Assembly: GCA_029202485.1 (NCBI GenBank)
Contig: CP119313.1
Coordinates: forward strand, 2,852,001 to 2,916,000
Direction of reading: 5' to 3'
Origin: Candidatus Pedobacter colombiensis
Lineage (GTDB): Bacteria; Bacteroidota; Bacteroidia; Sphingobacteriales; Sphingobacteriaceae
DNA length: 64,000 bases
A program made the position numbers and the translations under genes. Position 1 is the first letter of the stretch. Each line of letters starts with the position of its first letter. The notes beneath the pieces were generated by a model, which worked only from the letters and a program-made list of their open reading frames with translations, did no database searches and was not told where the DNA came from. Positions 49,213 through 59,556 of the stretch are shown one piece after another.

Positions 49213-51384
49213 ATGAACTTCAGAAACATCATTTTTAAACTGGCATTAGTTGTCCTGATTGGCTTTTACGGAAAAACCCAGGCACAAAATAAACCTGATC
49301 TCAAATGGACTAAGGATGGGAATGCTTACTACCAGATGATGGATGATGAGCTGGTTACCATTTCCTTACCTCAAAATGAGCGCAAGACTATTGTAAGTCG
49401 TGATTTACTCCACTCCACCGGCACTAACCCCGGCAGAATTAAAGATTTCCAAATTTCTGAAGATGGTACCAAAGTGCTGATCTATAGCAATAGTAAAAAA
49501 GTTTGGCGCTATGAAACCCGCGGCGATTACTTTGTTGCCGATTTAAAAGCAAACACACTCACCCAAGTGGGGAAAGACAAACCTGCCTCATCCCTCATGT
49601 TTGCTAAATTCTCGCCCGATGGGAATAAAGTTGCTTACGTAAGCAAACATAACCTTTATGTTGACGACTTAGTAGCTAAGACAACTAAAGCTTTAACTAC
49701 TGACGGCACAGACAGGATCATCAATGGAACCTTTGATTGGGTATATGAAGAAGAATTTGATTGCAGAGACGGCTTTAGATGGAGTCCCGATGGACAATCT
49801 ATCGCTTACTGGCAATTGGATGCAACCAAAATCAGAAACTTCCTGATGATCAACAATACAGATTCTATTTATTCCTTTACCATTCCGGTAGAGTATCCTA
49901 AAGTTGGACAAGATCCCTCCTCCTGCAAAGTTGGCATAGTGAACATTGTCAGTGCACAAACCAAATGGTTAAATGTACCAGGTGATAAGGTGCAGAACTA
50001 TATACCAAGGATGGACTGGGTTCCTAATACCAATGAGGTGATGTTACAGCAATTAAACAGGGAACAAAATGTAAGTAAGCTGTTTGTGGCCAATGCTACG
50101 ACAGGAGCTGCCGATAACATTTACACAGAAACTGATAAAGCCTGGATAGATGCTGCGAAAGACTGGCAGTGGATTAATAGTGGAAAAGAATTTATCTGGC
50201 TAAGTGAGAAAGACGGATGGCGCCATGCCTACCTCATCAGCAAAGATGGAAAGAAACAAACGCTGATTACTAAAGGAGATTTTGATGTTATAGAAAATTC
50301 GTTGGTTGACGAAAAGAATAACCTGTTGTATTATATAGCCTCTCCTTCAAATGCTACTCAGAAATACTTATTTAAAATAAAGTTAAGTGGAGGCGGCAAA
50401 CCTGAAATGGTCACTCCTTCTATTTTACCAGGTACACATACTTACGAAATTTCGCCAAATGGTGTATTTGCACGTCATACTTATACAAGTGCTCTGGTGC
50501 CGCCAATTACCGAATGGATGAGGCTAACGACTTTAAATCCGCTGACCATGGCCGGTAGCATTACCAATCAGCTAGGCAGAATAAAAGCACCCAAAAACAA
50601 GGTGGAGTTTTTTAAAGTAAAAACTGAAGATGGAATTGAGCTGGACGGTTGGATGAAAAAGCCTGATAATTTTGATCAGACAAAGAAGTATCCGGTTGTA
50701 TTTTACGTATATGGCGAACCAGCTGCGCAAACTGTAACCGATATCTATGGAGCCGGACGAAACTGGCTGTATGCCGGAGATATGTCTAAAGATGGATATG
50801 TTTATATCTCCATTGAAAATAGAGGCACCCCTGCTCCTAAAGGACGTGAGTGGCGTAAAAGCATTTACAAAAGCATAGGTACCTTGAATATTCGTGACCA
50901 GGCAATGGCCGCTAAAAAGGTACTGGAATGGCCATTTATAGACAAAGATCGGGTTGCAGTATGGGGTTGGAGCGGTGGTGGTTCATCAACTTTAAACTTA
51001 ATGTTCCAGTATCCTGAGATTTACAAAACAGGTATTGCCATTGCAGCAGTAGGTAATCAGTTAACCTACGACAATATTTACCAGGAACGTTATATGGGTT
51101 CACCATTGGTCACTAAAGAAGCTTATATCAAAGGTTCTCCCATTAGTTATGCAAAAAATCTGCAAGGAAATTTATTGTATATTCATGGAACAGGTGATGA
51201 CAATGTGCATTACCAGAATGCTGAAATGCTAATTAATGAACTAATTAAGAACAGAAAAATGTTCCAGATGATGTCTTACCCAAACAGAACACACAGCATT
51301 AACGAAGGCGAAGGCACCTCAGAACATTTAGCACTTACCTATACCAAATTTTTGCAGCAGTACTGCCCTCCAGGAGGAAAATAA
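49213..51384 (+). CDS. Dipeptidyl-peptidase IV-like S9 serine peptidase, exported
   Basis: 723 residues. A signal peptide (ending KTQAQ) precedes an eight-bladed beta-propeller (about 50-470) and an alpha/beta-hydrolase domain (about 490-720). The catalytic triad is Ser in GWSGGGSS, Asp in GTGDDNVHY and His in NRTHSINEG. The propeller carries the Glu-Glu motif YEEEFDCRDGF that holds the substrate N-terminus. It cuts dipeptides, usually X-Pro or X-Ala, from peptide N-termini in the periplasm. It ends 8 bp from the convergent kinase gene. Confidence 0.92.
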   Translation: MNFRNIIFKLALVVLIGFYGKTQAQNKPDLKWTKDGNAYYQMMDDELVTISLPQNERKTIVSRDLLHSTGTNPGRIKDFQISEDGTKVLIYSNSKKVWRYETRGDYFVADLKANTLTQVGKDKPASSLMFAKFSPDGNKVAYVSKHNLYVDDLVAKTTKALTTDGTDRIINGTFDWVYEEEFDCRDGFRWSPDGQSIAYWQLDATKIRNFLMINNTDSIYSFTIPVEYPKVGQDPSSCKVGIVNIVSAQTKWLNVPGDKVQNYIPRMDWVPNTNEVMLQQLNREQNVSKLFVANATTGAADNIYTETDKAWIDAAKDWQWINSGKEFIWLSEKDGWRHAYLISKDGKKQTLITKGDFDVIENSLVDEKNNLLYYIASPSNATQKYLFKIKLSGGGKPEMVTPSILPGTHTYEISPNGVFARHTYTSALVPPITEWMRLTTLNPLTMAGSITNQLGRIKAPKNKVEFFKVKTEDGIELDGWMKKPDNFDQTKKYPVVFYVYGEPAAQTVTDIYGAGRNWLYAGDMSKDGYVYISIENRGTPAPKGREWRKSIYKSIGTLNIRDQAMAAKKVLEWPFIDKDRVAVWGWSGGGSSTLNLMFQYPEIYKTGIAIAAVGNQLTYDNIYQERYMGSPLVTKEAYIKGSPISYAKNLQGNLLYIHGTGDDNVHYQNAEMLINELIKNRKMFQMMSYPNRTHSINEGEGTSEHLALTYTKFLQQYCPPGGK

Positions 51385-51392
51385 AGGAAAGT

Positions 51393-53372
51393 TTAATTTT
51401 TGAAATAAATATTGAATGTTGTTCCCTCGTTTATCACACTGCTCACCGTAACTTTACCCCCCATGGCATCGATCTGATTTTTAGAAATAAACAGACCGAT
51501 GCCTTTTGAATCGGGATTACCATTAAAGGTTTTGTACATCCCAAACAACTCCGCTCCATATTTTTCCAGGTCTATTCCAATTCCATTATCCGAAATCTGT
51601 AGCACCTGATAATCATCTTCCTTAAAGCAATTGATTTCGATGAGGGGTTTACGATCCGGATGGCTGTATCTGATCGCATTAAATATAAAATTCAACAAAA
51701 TACTTTCCAGATACGCCGGATTATAGTTTACCACCAGCTCACAATTTTCATTCTCTTTGATGCTAGCCCCTTTTGCAACGATTTCTTCATTGAGAGTATC
51801 AATCGTTCGGCTGAGGTAGTGTTTAAGGTTTAAAGGCTCAACGTTCACATTGATACTTGTTTGAATATTAACGACCTTGTTTAAGTTCATTAATGTCTCA
51901 TTGAGTGAGCCAGATGCCCTTTTTAGCAGTTGAACCAATTCTTTCCTTTCTTCTTCGGAACTCGCTATATCAATCAGATGAGATATGGCCTCAATATTAC
52001 TGGTATGTGAACGCAGATTATGGGATACAATATAAGAGAAATTAAGCAGGCGCTTATTCTGTTCATTGACCAGGTTAAACGAATCACTTAGCGCCTTTTC
52101 TGCCTGTTTATATTCAGTAATATCTTCAATAATACAAATATGACTACTGGACAACTCACCATCATTCCATAATGATTTAACAATTAGATTTGCCCATAAC
52201 AGGTGTCCTTCCTTATGTTTATATCGCTTTAATATTGTAAACTCTTCAATCTCTCCTGCTTTCAGCTTCTGCATTTTAAGTAAACCTTCTTCCAGATCCT
52301 CAGGAAAAGTAATAGAATGAAAGTCTGTCTCATAAAACTCTTCATCACTATAACCAAGTATCTTACGAAACTTATCGTTAACCTGTATAAAAGAGCCATT
52401 TTGTGTATCTACTTCTGCAATACCGATAGGAGCCTTATCAAAAATAGTTTTAAACTTCACCTGCGTTTCGATCAATTTACCGGCTTGTCTGTCTACCAAT
52501 CGCCTAAGTTTCTCAGGTTTTTTAAACAACTTCATGGTAAGTAAGCCGCAAACCACAGCCAAAGCCAAGCCTAACACCAAAGGATAAATCAGTTGAAACA
52601 ACAGGCTATATTTATCGGATACGATCAGATAAAGTTTCCAATCTCCATCTGGAAAATAAATGCTTTCGTAAGTACGACCAGCAAAATCCATTTTTGGATG
52701 AAGAAAGAAGTTCTCCTTGCCGGTAGCAGGGTTAACTTTTGAAAATTGAAAGTAAAACTTCTTATTTTCATTGTTGTAAACCCCTGCTTGCTTAAGAAAA
52801 TCGGTCAGATTAATTACAACTGCCGAAAAACCCCAGAATTTATTATTATTAAATAAGGAAAGCCGCCCAACAATACCCTCTCCACCCTGTCGGAGTTTGA
52901 TGGGGCCGGAAAAATACATTTTCTGGTAATTAATAGTTTTAAAAGCCCCCATAGCAACCAGGTTAGGCTCTTTAAATAAATTGAGTCCAAGTACCCGCTC
53001 ATTGCCCTTCAATGGATAAGTATATTTAATTATTCCATCGGGAACCAATTGAACCGCCTTTAACATCGAATTGGAGTTGATCAGCTGTTCACCAACTTTT
53101 TCAAAATTGACAGGTTTCCCCTCATCATTAAGTGTTAAGGCCAGTGTAAGTGCAGCAGTATAGCTATTTTTTAGGGATTGATCAATATTCTGTTTTATGA
53201 TGTTCAGCGTACTCAGCATTTCCTGCCTTTGGCTTTCTTTAATGATCAGGTATTTCTGATTTGTAATAAATCCAATAAGTAAAAGGAGAAACAAAAACAC
53301 TAATATACCTGCTACCTTAGGTTTACTAAGTAACCGGCTTAACAGAGTGGAGAGCTTTCTTTCAGCATTCAT
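51393..53372 (-). CDS. Sensor histidine kinase with periplasmic CHASE-like and PAS domains
   Basis: 659 residues. Two membrane helices (about 18-40 and 260-285) enclose a periplasmic CHASE-like sensor (about 45-255). A PAS domain (about 305-430, FDKAPIGIAEVD) with a PAC end leads to HisKA-type dimerisation with VSHNLRSHTSNI (H-box variant common in Bacteroidota) and a HATPase domain with FIFNAIRYSH, DNGIGID and GIGLFIS. No response regulator is adjacent. It is an orphan kinase of unknown signal. Confidence 0.88.
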   Translation of the reverse strand: MNAERKLSTLLSRLLSKPKVAGILVFLFLLLLIGFITNQKYLIIKESQRQEMLSTLNIIKQNIDQSLKNSYTAALTLALTLNDEGKPVNFEKVGEQLINSNSMLKAVQLVPDGIIKYTYPLKGNERVLGLNLFKEPNLVAMGAFKTINYQKMYFSGPIKLRQGGEGIVGRLSLFNNNKFWGFSAVVINLTDFLKQAGVYNNENKKFYFQFSKVNPATGKENFFLHPKMDFAGRTYESIYFPDGDWKLYLIVSDKYSLLFQLIYPLVLGLALAVVCGLLTMKLFKKPEKLRRLVDRQAGKLIETQVKFKTIFDKAPIGIAEVDTQNGSFIQVNDKFRKILGYSDEEFYETDFHSITFPEDLEEGLLKMQKLKAGEIEEFTILKRYKHKEGHLLWANLIVKSLWNDGELSSSHICIIEDITEYKQAEKALSDSFNLVNEQNKRLLNFSYIVSHNLRSHTSNIEAISHLIDIASSEEERKELVQLLKRASGSLNETLMNLNKVVNIQTSINVNVEPLNLKHYLSRTIDTLNEEIVAKGASIKENENCELVVNYNPAYLESILLNFIFNAIRYSHPDRKPLIEINCFKEDDYQVLQISDNGIGIDLEKYGAELFGMYKTFNGNPDSKGIGLFISKNQIDAMGGKVTVSSVINEGTTFNIYFKN

Positions 53373-53657
53373 ATTACCTCAAGTAATAAATAAAAATTAT
53401 TCTTAATTTTTACGAGAGTACGAATATAGCAGTTTTTTGTAATGAAACAACAACGCCACTAACAATTCTCCTGATCAAATTAATCTTCACAATTTTAGCC
53501 TCAGAAGTAGCAGTAATATCAAAGAATGCTTTGCCTTCCAACTCAACGTCTCTATTTGCTTCTTATTAAATACTGCCCAAACAGAACAAAATCTATCATT
53601 CTAATAGTATTTATTTACCTTTTTTTACACTAATTTGTTTTTTATATTTTTACGTTT

Positions 53658-54524
53658 ATGATTTTCCTTGAAAACGAGTACTTAATCGCTTCATTTGCCA
53701 GCAAGGGTGCGGAGCTACAAAGTTTAAAAAGCAAAAAACACAACATAGATTACTTATGGAGTGGAAACCCCTCCTATTGGGGTAAGTTTAGTCCTGTTCT
53801 CTTCCCTATAGTAGGTGCCTTGAAAAACAATACATATTATTTCGAGGGCAAAGAGTATAAATTACCCAGACATGGTTTTGCAAGAGATTATGACTTTAAA
53901 TTGCTTCGGCGAAACAAAACAGAAGTTGTTTTTACGCTTACGCATAATGATGAAACCTTAAAAGTATACCCTTTTCGATTTTTACTCCAGCTGCGATACA
54001 CCTTACACGAATCCGGATTATCCTGTACCTATGAAGTCACCAACCCGGCTAATGACTTGTTGTTATTTTCACTTGGGGCGCATCCGGCGTTTAAAGTCCC
54101 ACTTCAAGACAATGTACAATACACCGACTATTTTCTCAAATTTAATAAAGATCAGGCATTGACATACCATAAAATCAGCGGGGATCTGGTTGCGCATGAA
54201 ACGGTTAAAATAGAACTCCAGGATGGAAAACTCCCGCTAAAGCATGAACTTTTTTATGAAGACGCATTGGTTTTTAAATCATTAAAAAGTGACTGCATTA
54301 CTATTGCCTGCGATAAAAACCCTCATGGTCTTCATTTTAAATTTAAAGACTTTCCATTCTTTGGCATTTGGGCCGCAAAAAATGCAGACTTTGTTTGTTT
54401 AGAGCCCTGGTGTGGCATTGCCGACGGTGTTGATCATCAGCAAAATCTTACGGAAAAAGAAGGAATTGTCTTCCTTGCCCCAGACAAAACCTGGAGCAGG
54501 ACATGGGAAATAGAATGCTTTTAA
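53658..54524 (+). CDS. Aldose 1-epimerase-family protein
   Basis: 288 residues of the galactose mutarotase fold. Likely active-site stretches include RHGFARDYDF (His 72 region), LGAHPAFKVPL, and the C-terminal EPWCGIADGVDH. This short class resembles LacX-type epimerase-like proteins, which rotate the anomeric carbon of sugars or sugar phosphates. The specific sugar is unknown. It ends exactly where the convergent GAF kinase gene ends. Confidence 0.85.
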   Translation: MIFLENEYLIASFASKGAELQSLKSKKHNIDYLWSGNPSYWGKFSPVLFPIVGALKNNTYYFEGKEYKLPRHGFARDYDFKLLRRNKTEVVFTLTHNDETLKVYPFRFLLQLRYTLHESGLSCTYEVTNPANDLLLFSLGAHPAFKVPLQDNVQYTDYFLKFNKDQALTYHKISGDLVAHETVKIELQDGKLPLKHELFYEDALVFKSLKSDCITIACDKNPHGLHFKFKDFPFFGIWAAKNADFVCLEPWCGIADGVDHQQNLTEKEGIVFLAPDKTWSRTWEIECF

Positions 54525-55727
54525 TTATTTAACACCGGGTAATTGAACCGTAAACTTAGCACCTTTATGTTCACCTCCACTTTCAGCAAATATCCAACCG
54601 CCATGAGCCTCAACTAAAACTTTTACAATAGAAAGGCCAAGTCCGGTTGAGTGTTCTCCGGCAGTAGGCTGTGCACTTAAGCGTGTAAAACGTTGAAACA
54701 ATCGCCTTTTATCATCAGCAGTTAAACCCGGTCCTTCATCTTCAATTTCTATTACAGCCCTACTATTTGAGGTACTCACACGCACATAGATATTCGTATT
54801 TAAAGGCGCATATTTAATTGCATTATTGATGAGGTTATCTACCACCTCATTTAATTTACCCTCATCTGCATTGATATAGATATCCATTTCCGGCGTAAAA
54901 TGAATCGTTTGTCCTTTTCTTTCTGCCAAAGGCTGATTCATGGCCACTACATTGCTCACCAGATAAGACACATTTAATTTAATCAGCAATAACCTCATTT
55001 CACCGGCTTCCATGCTCCCCGACTGCAACAACTCATCAATAATACTCACCATATTTAAACTCGCAATCTTGATCTGATCGCACATTGCATCTACTACAAC
55101 AGGATCATGTTTTTTAAGCTTAATCAGATCTGCGCGAACAGGTATAGTGGTTAGCGGATTTTTCAAATCGTGTGCTGTTGTATTCAGGAGCTGATTGTGT
55201 TGTGTCAGTGATAACCTCGAAGCAAATTTCAGCTCTATCTGATCCATCACAATGTCCCTGAGATCTCTTAAAATTTCCTGTTCATCATCAGAAATTGTTC
55301 TAGGTACTTTGTCAATGATACAAAAAGATCCCAGGTTAAAGCCTTCCTTAGTTTTTAGCTGATATCCAGCATAAAATCTCAATCCAAAAGAACCTGTAAC
55401 CAGTTTATGACTTAATGTTCGCGGATCAGTGGCCGCATTTTCTACCAAATAAAAATCATCAGCTGAAACTACAGTTGCGCATAAGCCTTCTTCCCTATCC
55501 ATCTGTTGTACATCCAATCCATATTTTGATTTAAACCAAACCCGATGTTCATCCACAAAACTAATTACAGCTACAGGAACTTTAATCAGCTTTGCAGCTA
55601 ATTTAGTTAATTTATCAAAAGTGCTGTCTGGGGGAGTATCCAGAATGTCGTACCGATATAAGGCTTTAATCCTTTCTTCTTCCACCGAAATTAATTCCGG
55701 ATCTGTTTGTGTAGCCATGAGATTCAT
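54525..55727 (-). CDS. Cytoplasmic GAF-domain sensor histidine kinase
   Basis: 400 residues without membrane helices. The start ALYRYDILDTPPDSTFDKL leads to a GAF domain (about 30-165). HisKA (TTAHDLKNPLTTIP, acceptor His about 188) and HATPase (NLINNAIKYA, DEGPGL, GLGLSIVK) follow. It is a soluble orphan kinase. An in-frame ATG three codons later is an equally good start. It follows the DUF4249 gene by 54 bp, and its stop is adjacent to the stop of the convergent aldose epimerase gene. Confidence 0.87.
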   Translation of the reverse strand: MNLMATQTDPELISVEEERIKALYRYDILDTPPDSTFDKLTKLAAKLIKVPVAVISFVDEHRVWFKSKYGLDVQQMDREEGLCATVVSADDFYLVENAATDPRTLSHKLVTGSFGLRFYAGYQLKTKEGFNLGSFCIIDKVPRTISDDEQEILRDLRDIVMDQIELKFASRLSLTQHNQLLNTTAHDLKNPLTTIPVRADLIKLKKHDPVVVDAMCDQIKIASLNMVSIIDELLQSGSMEAGEMRLLLIKLNVSYLVSNVVAMNQPLAERKGQTIHFTPEMDIYINADEGKLNEVVDNLINNAIKYAPLNTNIYVRVSTSNSRAVIEIEDEGPGLTADDKRRLFQRFTRLSAQPTAGEHSTGLGLSIVKVLVEAHGGWIFAESGGEHKGAKFTVQLPGVK

Positions 55728-55781
55728 AATAGAGATAACATAAAGTTAGCATTGTTCACTTGGAAAACAAATTATTATGGT

Positions 55782-56567
55782 CTACTTAATCACAGCTGTT
55801 CGCGTACTGGTTGTATATGCATTAAAAACGCCCAACGCCCCATTGTTAAAGTTTGAAGGCGGATTTGAAGGCGCTACAGGCGGTCCGCCCTTACCACTGC
55901 TCTGCTTCAAAGTATAAAAATAGCGGTAAACATTGAGGTCAATACATTGAAATTCTACCTCCAAATTATCCCCGGCTACTAAGTCATCCAACTTATAAAA
56001 AATCACATCAGCCACTTTGTTCCCATTGTTAAAACGATCCTCGCTCACCATATCCTCTTCTATTTTTCCTTTCACTTTTAAAATATAGCGATATTGGTTG
56101 GCGGTAGCTGCAGGATCATTGTAATTAACGGCGATATAAGTACTTATTTTACCAAAAAAATTAAATTGTTTAAAGGTTAGCGAGTCCAGCGCTACCTTTG
56201 CCGGCATTGTTGAGCTCGCACTATAAGTTTTACCATCTACAGTCACATCCAGTGTATACTTATTCCCAGGAACTCCACGTGCTTTAACAGATTGGTATAC
56301 ACCCGGCGAAACTTCAGTATAATTTAGCGTTACCCCATTTGGTCTGGTCAACACTACCTTTGCCCCGCTTACTCCATTAAACTTATTGGGTTCTGTAAAA
56401 TTGTAGGTTTTGGAGACCTTTATTATCTGATTTTCATTCTGATCGTTTATTCCGCCATCGATAACCAATACAGGAGTCGAATTGTCGAGTTTAAGCTCAA
56501 TTACTTTCTCACAACCACAGAATAGCATTCCTACAAAAAGTGTTATTAATAAAATAGGTCTCATCAT
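55782..56567 (-). CDS. DUF4249-family lipoprotein, partner of the TonB receptor
   Basis: 261 residues. A short signal peptide ends at a lipobox (LFCGC, lipidated Cys about 19). The rest is a DUF4249 beta-sandwich: TPVLVIDGGINDQ, SKTYNF, GAKVVLTRPNGV, and TYSASSTMPAKVALDSL. These lipoproteins are encoded with TonB receptors in Bacteroidota and probably bind the receptor's ligand at the outer membrane. It begins 1 bp after the receptor stop codon. Confidence 0.87.
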   Translation of the reverse strand: MMRPILLITLFVGMLFCGCEKVIELKLDNSTPVLVIDGGINDQNENQIIKVSKTYNFTEPNKFNGVSGAKVVLTRPNGVTLNYTEVSPGVYQSVKARGVPGNKYTLDVTVDGKTYSASSTMPAKVALDSLTFKQFNFFGKISTYIAVNYNDPAATANQYRYILKVKGKIEEDMVSEDRFNNGNKVADVIFYKLDDLVAGDNLEVEFQCIDLNVYRYFYTLKQSSGKGGPPVAPSNPPSNFNNGALGVFNAYTTSTRTAVIK

Positions 56568-56568
56568 G

Positions 56569-58899
56569 CTAAAATTTAAAGTTCCAGGTTACTGAAGGGA
56601 TTGTTCCAAACAAGGTGGTCCTTACCACTTCAGTCCTGGTAGGGTCATTTGGGTTGTCCTTAAAATTGATAGAAAAGGCATTCTGGCGGTTATACAAATT
56701 GTAAATCCCGAAAGACCAGCTCGATTGTAATTTCCTTCCCGGTTTACCTTCTAAGGTTGCCGCAACATCTAAGCGGTGATAGGCCGGTGTCCGGTAACCA
56801 TTCTTTTCCGTATAATAAAAAACGGTTCTATCGTTGATCTGGTATTTACCACTAGGATAAGTAACAGCATTACCGGTGTTGTATACGAAAACCGAGGAGA
56901 AAGTCCAACGCTGGCTAGCTTTATAGATGCCGACAAGCGATAAATCATGTGTTCTGTCTTGCTTCGCATAAAACCATTTACCATTATTAATGGCATCGAA
57001 TTGTCTTTGTGTGCGCGACCAGGTATAGCCTATCCAGCCATTAAAACGCCCAAATCTTTTCTTAAAAAACAGTTCCAGTCCGTAGGCCCTGCCATCACCA
57101 TATAATAAATCAGCCTCTACATTTCCATTGCCACGCAGATCTGTACCACTTCGATATTCAATCTGATTTTGCATCCATTTGTAATATATTTCTGCCGAAA
57201 ACTCATAACTATTGTCATTAAAATTCCTGAAATATCCCGCAGCAACCTGATCAGCTATTTCCGGTTTTACATTGTTACTATTCATAATGTAAAGATCCGT
57301 TGGCGAAGTGGATGTTGAATTCGACATCAGATGTACATTTTGAATATTCCGGGTATACGCCCCCTTTAACGAGCTTGAATTGGTTAACTGGTAATTGGCA
57401 GATATTCTTGGTTCCAGATTGAAATAACTTTTTACAAATTCGTCTGCTTTATAAACTTTCGTAGCAATAATATTGCCATCAGCATCATAGGATTTGATAT
57501 TACCTGGCCCCATTAATGAAAAATTACTTAAACGCAATCCATAAACCACATTCATCCGATCACTTACCGCCCATTCATCCGAAACATAAGCAGCAAGTTC
57601 AAGTCCTTTACGGTCTTCATAAGTCGTTTGATTTACACTGGAACTTGCCGAGGCGGTAAGTTTACCTGGGGCTATGGTATGGTGAATCGCATTTACTCCA
57701 AACTTTAAATTATGGGTATTGCTTAAACTGTATTCAAAATCCTGCTTTAAATTAAAATCCTTAATAGAGGAATTAACTTCAAAGTTGTTCTCTTCCATGA
57801 AATTCTGAATCACATAATTGTAGTTGCTATAGATTAATGAGGTGTTTGAAAATAACCTATTGCTGTATAAATGGTTCCATCGCAATGTAACCGTTGCATT
57901 GCCCCAGTTAAAACCAAAAGTCTCCGCTATCCCCAACTTGTCCCTACCAAAATAACCACTTAGATACAGTGTATTTTTATCGTCAATCTGATAGTTCGCT
58001 TTTGCATTAAAATCATAAAAATAAAGGATGTTCTTGTTGACGGAGCTGTCGGGTGACAACTTCAGAAAAGCATCCATATACGTTCTCCTTGCACTCACCA
58101 TAAACGAACCTTTGTCTTTCACAATAGGCCCTTCTACCTTTAATCTAGATGAGATTAAACCTATGCCCCCCTCTACAGTATAGGCTTTCCTATTACCATC
58201 ATTCATTTTAATGTCCAATACTGAAGCCAACCTGCCACCATATTGTGCCGGCATACCACCTTTATATACACTTACGTCTTTTATCGCATCCGAGTTAAAT
58301 GTAGAAAAGAAACCGAGCAGGTGGGAGGCATTGTAAACCGGTGCTTCATCCAAAAGGATCAGGTTCTGATCGGTAGAACCACCTCTAACATAAAAGCCAC
58401 TATTGCCCTCACCGGCCGATTTTATTCCGGGAAGCAGTTGAAGCGTTTTCAGTACATCGCGCTCTCCCAATAATACCGGAACATTATTGATATCCTTCAC
58501 GTCTATTTTTTGCAGCCCCATTTGCGGACTGCTTACATTTTCATTTCTCTTAGTGGCAGAAATCACTACTTCACTTAACTGGTTATCTTCTTCCAGCACA
58601 AAATTAATCCTGATATCTTTAGTTACCTTCAGATTTTGCTTTATGGTTTTATATCCAATAAAACTGACCGAAATCTCGTAACTTCCCTCCTGGGTATTGA
58701 TCGAATAGAAACCATACGCATTGGTTACCGACCCGGCGCTAGCGCTGCCAGTTAGCTTTACACTCGCTCCAATTAAGGTTTCACCGGTTTTTGCATCCGT
58801 CACATTTCCATTGACAGTTCTTTTATTTTGAGCAATTACAAATCGGGGTTGAATAATTATAAAAAGTAGTATCAGTACAATTCTAATGGTGTTTGGCAT
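56569..58899 (-). CDS. TonB-dependent receptor with carboxypeptidase-like domain
   Basis: 776 residues from the ATG at 58899; the frame extends to a GTG two codons upstream, which is not needed. The signal peptide (ending FVIAQ) precedes a carboxypeptidase-regulatory-like domain (about 28-108, TVNGNVTDAKTGETLIGAS), a plug (about 115-230, SEVVISATKRNENV; GGSTDQNLILLDEAPVYN) and a barrel ending TVWNFKF-like (SVTWNFKF). The DUF4249 lipoprotein gene follows directly, which marks a paired uptake unit of unknown substrate. Confidence 0.9.
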   Translation of the reverse strand: MPNTIRIVLILLFIIIQPRFVIAQNKRTVNGNVTDAKTGETLIGASVKLTGSASAGSVTNAYGFYSINTQEGSYEISVSFIGYKTIKQNLKVTKDIRINFVLEEDNQLSEVVISATKRNENVSSPQMGLQKIDVKDINNVPVLLGERDVLKTLQLLPGIKSAGEGNSGFYVRGGSTDQNLILLDEAPVYNASHLLGFFSTFNSDAIKDVSVYKGGMPAQYGGRLASVLDIKMNDGNRKAYTVEGGIGLISSRLKVEGPIVKDKGSFMVSARRTYMDAFLKLSPDSSVNKNILYFYDFNAKANYQIDDKNTLYLSGYFGRDKLGIAETFGFNWGNATVTLRWNHLYSNRLFSNTSLIYSNYNYVIQNFMEENNFEVNSSIKDFNLKQDFEYSLSNTHNLKFGVNAIHHTIAPGKLTASASSSVNQTTYEDRKGLELAAYVSDEWAVSDRMNVVYGLRLSNFSLMGPGNIKSYDADGNIIATKVYKADEFVKSYFNLEPRISANYQLTNSSSLKGAYTRNIQNVHLMSNSTSTSPTDLYIMNSNNVKPEIADQVAAGYFRNFNDNSYEFSAEIYYKWMQNQIEYRSGTDLRGNGNVEADLLYGDGRAYGLELFFKKRFGRFNGWIGYTWSRTQRQFDAINNGKWFYAKQDRTHDLSLVGIYKASQRWTFSSVFVYNTGNAVTYPSGKYQINDRTVFYYTEKNGYRTPAYHRLDVAATLEGKPGRKLQSSWSFGIYNLYNRQNAFSINFKDNPNDPTRTEVVRTTLFGTIPSVTWNFKF

Positions 58900-59034
58900 A
58901 GTCACATCGTGATTTGTAAAAATAGAAAGAATTACCGTATCAGCAAGCCTTCTTAACGTTCACAATGTTGATATTAAAATTTGCAGTTAGGATTAATCTT
59001 TAGGAGATTAGCTAACTAATCAAATTGAATTAAA

Positions 59035-59535
59035 ATGTACCGGAAAATTGATGATTTCCTGAAAGATTGGAAAAGCGAGGAAGAATTTACTTTAAAGATT
59101 TTTAGTTTAATCAGTGCTGAAGCTAAAGCAAAACGGGTTCATGAGAATGTACGCACCTTAGAAAGACTGGCCTGGCACTTAACCCAAACCATTACAGAAA
59201 TGGGTAAACGTGCCGGATTGCTTACAGAAGATTTACTTGAACATCAAGCTATTCCGGAGACTATGGATGAAATAGCTGAAATCTACAAGACCAATTCCGA
59301 GCTACTTTGTCGCGCGGTACGGTTAAAATGGACCGATTCTGCCCTCGAAGATCTTGTACCTATGTATGGTGATGAGTGGATGAAAGGAAAAATTTTGAAT
59401 ATTCTATTGTTACACCAAACGCATCATCGTGGACAAATGACAGTGATTATGCGTATATTAGGTTTACCGGTACTAGGACTTTACGGACCTTCAAAAGAAG
59501 AGTGGATCGCAATGGGCTTGCCGGCAATGGATTAA
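59035..59535 (+). CDS. DinB-family protein
   Basis: 166 residues, a four-helix bundle. The metal-binding histidines of the family lie in the first repeat (LAWHLTQT, about 45) and in LLHQTHHRGQMTV (about 125). DinB/YfiT proteins often bind a divalent metal and act as thiol transferases or stress proteins, and the specific activity here is unknown. It probably heads an operon with the hydrolase gene 21 bp downstream. Confidence 0.85.
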   Translation: MYRKIDDFLKDWKSEEEFTLKIFSLISAEAKAKRVHENVRTLERLAWHLTQTITEMGKRAGLLTEDLLEHQAIPETMDEIAEIYKTNSELLCRAVRLKWTDSALEDLVPMYGDEWMKGKILNILLLHQTHHRGQMTVIMRILGLPVLGLYGPSKEEWIAMGLPAMD

Positions 59536-59556
59536 TCTTAATCAAACGCCTACCCT